This document shows, piece after piece, positions 1 to 5,746 of a stretch of 9,585 nucleotides of DNA (position 1 is the first letter of the stretch; each line of letters begins with the position of its first letter). The notes beneath the pieces are model-generated. The model was not told the origin of the DNA. It did not search any database and saw only the letters and a program-made list of their open reading frames with translations. Position numbers and translations under genes: made by a program. This DNA comes from Betaproteobacteria bacterium (GTDB taxonomy: Bacteria; Pseudomonadota; Gammaproteobacteria; Burkholderiales; SG8-39): positions 1 to 9,585 of the forward strand of contig SHXL01000104.1 of NCBI GenBank assembly GCA_009693345.1, given 5' to 3'.

Positions 1-1
1 T

Positions 2-172
2 GCATGGGAAACTGAACGTAAGAATGGGTCAGCGCAAGATGGAAATCCGGGTCAATCCGGAACGGAAATAAACAAGGTGAGGCCCCACAGTTCGCTTGGC
101 TACAGGCCGCCGGCGCCGGTGGCCTGTAGCCCGCGGCCCCTCGTGCTCGCACAACCGGAGATGGTGCAGTAA
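2..172 (+). pseudogene. IS3-type transposase (integrase core) C-terminal fragment, frameshifted
   Basis: The frame of codons beginning at position 2 reads RPHSSLGYRPPAP at 80-118, the hallmark C-terminal segment of the rve/integrase-core transposase (OrfB) of IS3-type elements, and ends with TAA at 170-172. Upstream of about position 71 this frame no longer looks like a transposase. The frame starting at position 3 reads ...NPERK and then hits TAA at 69-71; one extra base there would give ...ERK-YN-KVRPHSSLG, the usual YN-x-x-RPHSSLG context. I therefore infer a one-base deletion near 70 in an already decaying gene. The catalytic DDE residues would lie left of the window. The RPHSSLGYRPPAP identification is firm, while the frameshift is an interpretation. 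Confidence 0.75.
98..131. repeat. Near-perfect 34-base inverted repeat (hairpin) inside the transposase fragment
   Basis: Bases 98-112 pair with 117-131 around a GCGC centre at 113-116. All pairs are Watson-Crick except one G-T pair (109/120). The left arm begins GGCTACAGGCC and the right arm ends GGCCTGTAGCC. No T-run follows on either strand, so it is not a standard intrinsic terminator. It overlaps the GYRPPAPVACS coding segment, so it may be a by-product of coding sequence, or a structure that blocks read-through from the insertion sequence. Confidence 0.6.
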
Positions 173-210
173 AGTAACAATGGCCCTGGTACAAAAAATC
201 GGTCAGGTCA

Positions 211-325
211 CTGTCTCAGGCCAGATGCATCTGCGCGCCTCGATCACCCGGTGCCGCCCTGCGGAACGGTCGCCCTGCGCCGCGTACGATCCGTAGAATG
301 GCTTTTTTACCCAAGGAGATTCCGG
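211..325. other. Gene-free leader between the insertion-sequence end and the first operon gene
   Basis: I see no gene, RNA gene or strong promoter here. The stretch lies between the inferred insertion-sequence end at 210 and the ATG at 326 and ends with a good ribosome binding site. A lone TAGAAT at 294-299 resembles a -10 box but has no -35 partner at the right distance. The operon's promoter may be here in a weak or activator-dependent form, or may come from the insertion sequence. Confidence 0.4.
313..318 (+). promoter_or_regulatory. Ribosome binding site fixing the first MmgE/PrpD start
   Basis: AAGGAG lies 7 bases before the ATG at 326. It selects that ATG over the in-frame GTG at 251, which has no comparable upstream site and would add 25 residues unlike the family. 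Confidence 0.75.
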
Positions 326-1696
326 ATGTCGCGAGAGGCCTGTGCGCAGGGAATGCGCAAGCTCGTCGAGTGGGCGGCAGCCACGCCCGTTTCCGCCTTG
401 CCCCGCGAGACGCTGATCCGCGCGGCCCGAGTGATGGCGGACGACCTGGCCGCCATTACCGGGGCCCGCGATGAGCCGGAGGTAAAGCAGTTCCACGACC
501 GTGTCCTGGCCCGCGGCGGACGCGAAGAGGCCACTGTTTTCCGTGGTGGCCGGGGGCGCGTCGAGCGCGTCTCGGCGGCCGTGGCCAACGCGGTGGCCGC
601 CGACTGGCTGGAACTGGATGAGGGATTCCGTCCCGCCTCCTGTCATGCCGGCCTCTATGTGCTTCCGGCGCTGCTGGCGGAGGCGGAAGCGAAGAATCTA
701 TCCGCGGGCGAAATGCTGCGCGCGGTGGTGCTGGCCTATGAAATTGTCACGCGGGTGGCCATGACCTTCTCGCAGAAGACGGTCACGATGCAGTCGCACG
801 GCCGCTTTGCCGCAGTGGGCGCCGCGGCCAGCGTCGCGCTCGCGCGCAACGCCGACGCGAAGCTGCTGGCGGCCGCGCTGGGCACGGCGGTGACGCTGAT
901 CGGACCTTCGCCGCGCACGCACCTTGCCGCGGGAATCCTGTCGCGCAACGTCTGGCCCGCTTCCGGCGCCTGGTCGGGCTCGATGGCGGTCGAGTGGGCC
1001 GAGTGCGGCATCGCTGGCGCGCCAGAGGCCTTCCACGACGTGTATGCCGGCGTTCTGGGCAACGCGGACAACGCCTCGGCGCTGACCGACGGGCTGGGCG
1101 AGCGCTGGAGCATCATGGAGGGCTACACTAAGATCTACGCCTGCTGTCAGCACCTGCACGCGGCCGTCGAGGCCACCGTGGCGATGCGCGACGCTGTGCT
1201 CAAGCAAGGCCGGCTGGACGAAGTGGAGGCTATCCGTGTGGAGACGCATCCGCTGGCCATCGCGCTGGTCAACGCCCGTCCCGGAAGCACGCTGGGGGCA
1301 AAGTTTTCCATGTCCCATGCGGTGGCCGCGGCGCTGGTCACGGGCACTGGCGGCGCGGATGCCTTTGCCGCCAGCACGCTCGCCGATCCGGCGATCGACC
1401 GCCTGCGCTCGAAGCTTTCGGTGGCGCCCTATGGGCGCGACCTGCCGCCGCCCAACGACCGGCCTTCTCGCGTCATCATCGAGTTCAAGGGCGGGCGCAA
1501 GGTCGAGAACGAGTGCCTGAGCGCCATCGGCGGGCCGGATCGACCGCTGCCCCCGGAAGTCGTCTTCGACAAGATCACCGCGCTTGCCGCGCCGGTCTAC
1601 CCGAAGATGCGGCAGGTGATGGAGGAGTTGGCCACGCTGCCCGCCGCGCGCCTGTCGCGCGGCTGGTCGGACACCGTGGCCGAGATGTGCGGTTAG
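326..1696 (+). CDS. MmgE/PrpD family protein, divergent (first of two)
   Basis: A 456-residue cytosolic protein of the MmgE/PrpD superfamily, whose known members include 2-methylcitrate dehydratase, cis-aconitate decarboxylase and iminodisuccinate epimerase. Family signs seen: an all-helical Ala-rich N-terminal domain; SHGRFAAVG (157-165), matching the conserved His-containing helix start; GYTKIYACCQHLHAA (266-280), the counterpart of K-x-YPCC-x-x-H-x-A; KFSMSHAVAAAL (326-337), the counterpart of KFS-x-x-Y-x-x-AAAL; and a C-terminal alpha/beta part with VIIEFKGGRKVE (383-394). Oddities: the usual H-A-x-D-F-D-D-T motif is replaced by DWLELDEG (93-100), though a later His (107) remains, and the Tyr of KFSxxY is His331. 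The substrate is therefore unlikely to be 2-methylcitrate or cis-aconitate. It is first in a co-directional operon, 9 bases before the SDR gene. The family is certain; the reaction is unknown. Confidence 0.88.
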   Translation: MSREACAQGMRKLVEWAAATPVSALPRETLIRAARVMADDLAAITGARDEPEVKQFHDRVLARGGREEATVFRGGRGRVERVSAAVANAVAADWLELDEGFRPASCHAGLYVLPALLAEAEAKNLSAGEMLRAVVLAYEIVTRVAMTFSQKTVTMQSHGRFAAVGAAASVALARNADAKLLAAALGTAVTLIGPSPRTHLAAGILSRNVWPASGAWSGSMAVEWAECGIAGAPEAFHDVYAGVLGNADNASALTDGLGERWSIMEGYTKIYACCQHLHAAVEATVAMRDAVLKQGRLDEVEAIRVETHPLAIALVNARPGSTLGAKFSMSHAVAAALVTGTGGADAFAASTLADPAIDRLRSKLSVAPYGRDLPPPNDRPSRVIIEFKGGRKVENECLSAIGGPDRPLPPEVVFDKITALAAPVYPKMRQVMEELATLPAARLSRGWSDTVAEMCG

Positions 1697-1705
1697 CGGC
1701 GCGCA

Positions 1706-2497
1706 ATGGACTTCGGCCTTAAAGGGCGCGTCGCGCTGGTCGCGGGCTCGACCAAGGGCATCGGGCGCGCGACCGCGGAGCTGATGGCCAGGGAGGGCGC
1801 CCAGGTCATCGTCAACGGGCGCGACGGCAAGGTCGCCGCGGCCGTCGCCGCGGAAATCGCGGCCGGCACCGGCGCGAAGGTGGTGGGCATCGGCGCGGAC
1901 GTTTCCGGGGCGGCGGGAGTGGATGCGCTGATGGCGCAGGCGCGCGCGGCGCTGGGCGGCGTGGACATCCTGGTCACCAACGCCGGCGGCCCGCGGCCGG
2001 GCGGTTTCGACGACCTTTCAGACGCCGACTACCTCGAGGGCTTCAACCTCAACTTCCTCAGCACCGTGCGCATGATCCGCGCGGCCGTGCCGCACATGCG
2101 CGCGCAGCGCTGGGGACGCATCGTCAACATCCAGTCCACGGCGATTAAGGAGCCGGTGCCGCTGGTGACGCTGACCAACAGTATCCGGCCGGGCGTCACC
2201 GGGCTTGCGAAGGACCTGGCCGGCCATCTCGGTGCCGACCAGATCACGGTGAACACCATCCTGTCGGGTCCCGTGATGACCGACCGGCTGCGCACGACCA
2301 CCACGGCACGCGCCGCGAAGGCGGGCATTTCCGTGGAAGAGCAGTGGAAGAATTACCTCGAACTCGTGCCGCTGGGCCGCTTCGGCAAGCCCGAGGACGT
2401 CGCCGCGATGATCGTGTTCCTCGCGAGCGAGGCCGCGGGCTGGATCACCGGGACGGTCATCCAGGTTGACGGCGGGCGCATCCGCGGCGCGGTCTGA
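1706..2497 (+). CDS. SDR-fold protein lacking the YxxxK catalytic pair
   Basis: A 263-residue short-chain dehydrogenase/reductase-fold protein. Seen: a dinucleotide-binding loop AGSTKGIG (13-20), a D65-V pair after strand 4, NAGG (92-95), N116, Ser144 in NIQST, and a C-terminal WITGTVIQVDGG (246-257). The Tyr and Lys that should follow Ser144 at +13 and +17 are Thr157 and Arg161 (TNSIR). This pattern matches an atypical subgroup annotated as beta-ketoacyl-ACP-reductase-like proteins with an imperfect catalytic tetrad. It may still bind NAD(P)H, but a classical Tyr-dependent hydride transfer is not supported. It begins 9 bases after the first MmgE/PrpD stop without a clear ribosome binding site, so it is probably translationally coupled. 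The ATG at 1706 is preferred because MDFGLKGRVALVAG is the standard SDR opening. Often annotated as 3-oxoacyl-ACP reductase; I would not use that name. Confidence 0.9.
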   Translation: MDFGLKGRVALVAGSTKGIGRATAELMAREGAQVIVNGRDGKVAAAVAAEIAAGTGAKVVGIGADVSGAAGVDALMAQARAALGGVDILVTNAGGPRPGGFDDLSDADYLEGFNLNFLSTVRMIRAAVPHMRAQRWGRIVNIQSTAIKEPVPLVTLTNSIRPGVTGLAKDLAGHLGADQITVNTILSGPVMTDRLRTTTTARAAKAGISVEEQWKNYLELVPLGRFGKPEDVAAMIVFLASEAAGWITGTVIQVDGGRIRGAV

Positions 2498-2512
2498 CCT
2501 CATATGTTTTTC

Positions 2513-2541
2513 ATGTTGATTGGCGGACAATTCAAGACATC
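2513..2541. promoter_or_regulatory. Imperfect dyad in the SDR to Bug receptor 1 gap (possible operator)
   Basis: The 62-base gap 2498-2559 is the longest between genes within the operon and is AT-richer than its surroundings. It contains ATGTTGATTG, a GCGGA centre, then CAATTCAAGACAT, which pair with two single-base bulges. It could be an operator, an mRNA structure or a processing site. No convincing -35/-10 pair is visible: TTGATT at 2516-2521 has no -10 partner 17 bases on. Confidence 0.25.
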
Positions 2542-2546
2542 CCTTC

Positions 2547-2552
2547 TAGGAG
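2547..2552 (+). promoter_or_regulatory. Ribosome binding site of Bug receptor 1
   Basis: TAGGAG lies 7 bases before the ATG at 2560 and is one of the clearest ribosome binding sites in the operon, fitting the high expression expected of a periplasmic receptor. Confidence 0.7.
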
Positions 2553-2559
2553 CTCAGCC

Positions 2560-3537
2560 ATGACATCCGGATCTTCGTTGTTCCTCCGCCTCGCCTTTGC
2601 AGTCTCGGCTTGGCTCGTTGCCGTCGGGGGGGCCGCCCAGGCCTGGCCCACCAAGCCGGTGAAGTTCGTTGTCGGCTTCGCCCCCGGTGGCGGTACTGAC
2701 CTCGTCGGCCGGGCCATTGCCACGAAAATGGCCGATGCACTGGGCCAGCCGGTGGTCGTGGAAAACAAGCCTGGAGCCTCGGGAACCCTGTCGGCCGAGC
2801 TGGTCGCGAAATCGCCCGCCGACGGCTATACGCTGCTGGTGACTGCTGCGGGCATCCTTGCCATTGCGCCCAATTTCAGCAAGGTCGGCTATGACACCTT
2901 CAAGGATTTCGAGCACATCGCGCTGTTCGTCACCAGCCCCTACGTGGTGGTGGTGAATCCCTCCGTGCCGGCAAAGTCGCTGGCCGAGTTGAACGCCCTG
3001 GCCAAGGCAAAGCCGGGCGCCCTCAATTTCGGTTCTTCCGGCACGGGCGGCGCGCCGCACCTTTCCGGGGAGCTCTATAACCACCTGGCCGGCGTGAAAC
3101 TCGTGCATGTTCCCTACAAGGGGCTGGCGCCGGCGCTGACGGACCTGTTAGGCGGCCAGATCCAGCTTTCCTTCGCCGACATCAACCTCGTGCTCAAGCA
3201 CATCGAGGCAGGCAAGCTGCGCGCGCTGGCGATCACCGGAAGCAAACGCTTCGCCGGACTGCCCGACTTGCCGACGGTCGTCGAGGCCGGCGTGCCGGGC
3301 TATCGTGCGGAGACCTGGTACGGCCTGTCCGCGCCCGCGGGCACGCCCCGGGCGATCGTGCAGCAGCTGTACACCGAAGCGCGCAAGGCGGTAGATGCCC
3401 CGGACGTGCAGCAGCGTTTCCTGTCGCAGGGCCTGATTCCGTCGACGCTGAACTCTGCCGAGTACGCTGCGCTGGTCGCCGAAGATCACGCCAAGTGGAC
3501 CAAGCTGATCAAGGACGGCAACATTAAGCCGAACTAG
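2560..3537 (+). CDS. Bug/TctC-family periplasmic solute-binding receptor 1
   Basis: A 325-residue tripartite tricarboxylate transporter receptor (Bug family), which captures a small carboxylate or amino acid in the periplasm. Residues 1-28 form a signal peptide: Arg10, a hydrophobic core at 11-23, and AQA before cleavage at about 28/29. The mature protein starts WPTKPVKFVVGFAPGGGTD, the canonical first strand and ligand-facing PGGGTD loop (42-47). Other signatures are VVVENKPGASG (66-75), DGYTLL (88-93), LNFGSSGTGGAPHLSGEL (155-172), HVPYKG (183-188), LPDLPTVVEAG (234-244) and APAGTPR (258-264). The length is normal for the family. It is followed after 5 bases by the second MmgE/PrpD gene. 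No TctA/TctB membrane genes are in the window, so it must use partners elsewhere or serve in sensing. The ligand cannot be read from the sequence. Confidence 0.95.
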   Translation: MTSGSSLFLRLAFAVSAWLVAVGGAAQAWPTKPVKFVVGFAPGGGTDLVGRAIATKMADALGQPVVVENKPGASGTLSAELVAKSPADGYTLLVTAAGILAIAPNFSKVGYDTFKDFEHIALFVTSPYVVVVNPSVPAKSLAELNALAKAKPGALNFGSSGTGGAPHLSGELYNHLAGVKLVHVPYKGLAPALTDLLGGQIQLSFADINLVLKHIEAGKLRALAITGSKRFAGLPDLPTVVEAGVPGYRAETWYGLSAPAGTPRAIVQQLYTEARKAVDAPDVQQRFLSQGLIPSTLNSAEYAALVAEDHAKWTKLIKDGNIKPN

Positions 3538-3542
3538 CGCCC

Positions 3543-4913
3543 ATGGCCACGCTGTCGGAGCAGTTCGCCTCTTTTACCGCGGGACTGCGTTACGAAGACC
3601 TGCCCGCCCCGGTGGTCGAGCGCGTGCGGCTGCATGCGATGGACTTGGTGGGCGTGTGCCTGCTCGGCGCGCCGATGCCTTTCGCCGGCATCCTGAAAGG
3701 CGTGGCCGCCGCCTCGGGCGGACCGGCGGAAAGCACGCTGCTTGGGAGCGGAGGGCTGAAACTGGGCGCCACCGCCGCCACACTCTATAACGGTGGCCTC
3801 GCGCACGGCAACGAGTTCGACGACACCTACGGTCCCGGACGCTGGCATGGCAGCGCGCCCACGGTGCCGCCCGCGCTGGCGGTGGCCGAGGCCTTGCATG
3901 CCGACGGCAAGGCGTTCCTGACGGCGCTGGCCGCAGGCCTCGAGACCGGCTGCCGCCTGACGCGCGCCGCGCCGGCGCTGTTGTCGCGCGGTTTCCACTC
4001 GACCTGCACCGCCGGGGTTTTCGCCGGCGGGCTGGCGGTGGGCAAGTTGATGGGGCTGGATGCCGAGCGCCTTGCCAACACCATGGGGATCAGCGGCAGC
4101 TTCGCCTCCGGGACCATGGAGTTCCTGGGCGACCCGGAACCCTGGTCCAAGCGCATCCAGGTGGGCTACGCCGGACAGGGCGCCATCGTCGCGGCGCGCG
4201 CCGGGGCGGGCGGCTTCAAGGGGCCGCGCAGCATCCTCGATGGGCGCAACGGTTATTTCCGCGCCTACGCCGGGGACGGGCATTACGACCTGGCCGGGAT
4301 CACCGACCGCCTGGGAAGCGACTGGCAGCTGCTGCGCCTCTATCCAAAGCGCTATCCCTGCGACCACATCGCGCAGGGCTACCTCGACTGCGCCATCGCG
4401 CTGGCCAAGGCGGGCGCCCGGGCGCAGGACATCGAGAAGGTGGTGTGCATCGTCCATCCGCTCGCGGCCGCCATCATGTTCAAGCCGCACGAAACGCGCT
4501 ACCGGCCCACCAACGGCTGGTCGGCGCGCTGGAGCATGCCGTACAACATGGCGGCGGCTTTCGCCGACGCCGCCCTGAGCATCGATTCCTATGGCGATGA
4601 GCGCGCCCGGGACCCCGCGGTCCGCGCGTTCATGGACCGCGTCGTGCCCGAGGAAGATGCGGCAATGGCTTTCCCCGGCGAATACCCGGCCGCCGTGCGG
4701 CTGCACATGAAAGACGGCCGCGTGCTGGACAAGCGCGTGCCCAAGGTCGCAGGCACGCCGGACAATCCGGTTTCCGCAACCGAGTACGAAGCCAAGTTCT
4801 TCGATAACGCGCGCCGCAGCCTGGGCGAGAAGCGGGCGGCGGAGGCGCTGCGCCTGTTCGCCGGCCTCGCGCAGGCGCGCGACATGGCCGACGTTGCCGT
4901 CGCCTGCGGTTGA
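3543..4913 (+). CDS. MmgE/PrpD family protein with near-canonical motifs (second of two)
   Basis: A 456-residue cytosolic MmgE/PrpD protein, only distantly similar to the first despite identical length. It keeps the usual landmarks: NGGLAHGNEFDDT (83-95, H88, D93-D94, T95), WHGSA (101-105, H102), FHSTCTAGVF (151-160, H152), SKRIQVGYAGQGA (202-214), YPKRYPCDH (267-275, K269), and RWSMPYNMAAAF (329-340, Y334). By eye against the human cis-aconitate decarboxylase residues D93, T97, H103, H159, K207, K272 and Y318, I match E, T, H, H, Q, K and Y. An active hydro-lyase, decarboxylase or epimerase on an organic acid is plausible; the substrate is unknown. The start sits 5 bases after the Bug 1 stop with no strong ribosome binding site, suggesting coupling. 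The family is secure. Confidence 0.93.
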   Translation: MATLSEQFASFTAGLRYEDLPAPVVERVRLHAMDLVGVCLLGAPMPFAGILKGVAAASGGPAESTLLGSGGLKLGATAATLYNGGLAHGNEFDDTYGPGRWHGSAPTVPPALAVAEALHADGKAFLTALAAGLETGCRLTRAAPALLSRGFHSTCTAGVFAGGLAVGKLMGLDAERLANTMGISGSFASGTMEFLGDPEPWSKRIQVGYAGQGAIVAARAGAGGFKGPRSILDGRNGYFRAYAGDGHYDLAGITDRLGSDWQLLRLYPKRYPCDHIAQGYLDCAIALAKAGARAQDIEKVVCIVHPLAAAIMFKPHETRYRPTNGWSARWSMPYNMAAAFADAALSIDSYGDERARDPAVRAFMDRVVPEEDAAMAFPGEYPAAVRLHMKDGRVLDKRVPKVAGTPDNPVSATEYEAKFFDNARRSLGEKRAAEALRLFAGLAQARDMADVAVACG

Positions 4914-4919
4914 ACGGCC

Positions 4920-4924
4920 GGGAG
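4920..4924 (+). promoter_or_regulatory. Ribosome binding site fixing the racemase-like start
   Basis: GGGAG lies 9 bases before the ATG at 4934 and favours it over an in-frame TTG at 4910, which overlaps the preceding stop codon (TTGA). The family N-terminus, a first beta-strand MKIWYQS, also begins at 4934. Confidence 0.6.
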
Positions 4925-4933
4925 CGTCCTGAG

Positions 4934-5746
4934 ATGAAAATCTGGTACCAGAGCCTCGTCGATGCCGGGCGCATGCCGTCGTACTTCGACGGCCTCGGCG
5001 CGCGCGCGCGCAAAGTCGCGCGGCCCGGGGTCGAAGTGCATTTCCAAGGCGTGCCACAAGGCGCCTATGGCGGGAACACGCCGGCAGACGCGGTGATCTA
5101 TCCGTATTTCATGTCGCTCCACGTGCAGCACATCCTCGACAACGCGCTGCTCGCCGAAGCCGAGGGCTACGACGTATTCGCGGTCGGCTCGGTGCAGGAT
5201 CCCGGGCTGGAGGAGGCGCGCTCGGTCCTCGACATTCCGGTGGTGGGCTATGGCGAGGCGGCGATGCACTTCGCCTGCCTCCTCGGCAGCCGCTTCGTCG
5301 TGCTGGCCTTCCGCGACGGCTTCGACCAGATGCTGGACCTGCGCATCCAGCGCCTGGGTCTTGCCACGCGCGCGCTACCCACGATGCTGATGGACGCCAC
5401 CTTCGACCAGGTGGGGGCGGCGCAAACGGACCCCGCGCAGCTGGTCTCGCGGTTCCAGGACGTGGCGCGCCGGGCCATCGCCCAGGGCGCCGAAGCCATC
5501 ATCCCCGGCCAGCTCTACCTTAGCGAAGCAGTGGCGCGAGCAGGCGTGACGCGCGTGGATGACGTGCCGGTGGTCGATGCCCTCGCCGCCACGCTGAAAA
5601 TGGCTGAGTCCATGGCGGACCTGAAGAAGCTGGGCATTTCCGTGACGCGGCGCGGCTACACCCACGCGCGCCCGCCGCGCGAGCTCATTGACCATGTCCG
5701 CCGCAGCCACGGGCGGGCTCCCATTCCCTCGGAGAAAAAGACATGA
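4934..5746 (+). CDS. Asp/Glu/hydantoin racemase superfamily protein lacking both catalytic cysteines
   Basis: A 270-residue cytosolic protein of the Asp/Glu/hydantoin racemase superfamily (two alpha/beta domains related by a pseudo-twofold axis). Seen: an N-terminal strand MKIWYQS; FAVGSVQDPGLEEAR (82-96) followed by DIPVVGYGEAAMHFA (100-114), which align with the hydantoin-racemase segment A-C-F-x-D-P-G-L and its following strand; GAEAIIPGQLYLSEA (185-199), the counterpart of the second GC-containing strand; and VPVVDALAAT (211-220). The two catalytic Cys positions hold Ser86 and Gln193, and the only Cys is Cys115. A two-base (two-thiol) racemase mechanism is therefore not possible in the usual form. 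Maleate isomerase and arylmalonate decarboxylase, in the same superfamily, also rely on Cys. It may catalyse a different reaction or only bind a ligand. Its stop overlaps the Bug 2 start (ATGA), tying it to receptor 2. Confidence 0.88.
   Translation: MKIWYQSLVDAGRMPSYFDGLGARARKVARPGVEVHFQGVPQGAYGGNTPADAVIYPYFMSLHVQHILDNALLAEAEGYDVFAVGSVQDPGLEEARSVLDIPVVGYGEAAMHFACLLGSRFVVLAFRDGFDQMLDLRIQRLGLATRALPTMLMDATFDQVGAAQTDPAQLVSRFQDVARRAIAQGAEAIIPGQLYLSEAVARAGVTRVDDVPVVDALAATLKMAESMADLKKLGISVTRRGYTHARPPRELIDHVRRSHGRAPIPSEKKT

Larger units (their letters stand above)
1..210 (+). mobile_element. 3' remnant of an IS3-type insertion sequence, with probable right terminus
   Basis: The window opens inside an insertion sequence. 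The end of a transposase gene (stop at 170-172) is followed by a short AT-rich stretch that I read as the right terminus, ending at about 210. Read inward from 210 on the - strand this end is TGACCTGACCGATTTTTTGT, starting TG as IS3-family ends do. The assignment rests mainly on the transposase C-terminus; the exact boundary is inferred from the TG...CA rule and from general resemblance to ends I remember, not from a matching left end, which lies outside the window. The element stops only 115 bases before the first catabolic gene, so it may have brought or removed regulatory DNA for that operon. Confidence 0.6.

Noticed and set aside
294..299. TAGAAT as a -10 box for the + strand operon
   Set aside because: No -35-like sequence lies 16-18 bases upstream, so it is not supportable as a promoter.
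251..325. GTG at 251 as an upstream start for the first MmgE/PrpD protein
   Set aside because: It has no ribosome binding site, the added residues are unlike the family, and AAGGAG sits correctly before the ATG at 326.
203..646. A 147-codon open frame on the - strand near the left edge
   Set aside because: It overlaps the start of the first MmgE/PrpD gene in antisense and shows no family pattern; it spans both the leader and coding DNA.
3534..5057. A 507-codon open frame on the - strand
   Set aside because: It lies opposite the well-supported second MmgE/PrpD gene and reads as Arg/Gly/Ala-rich sequence with no domain pattern, as is usual for antisense frames in GC-rich coding DNA.
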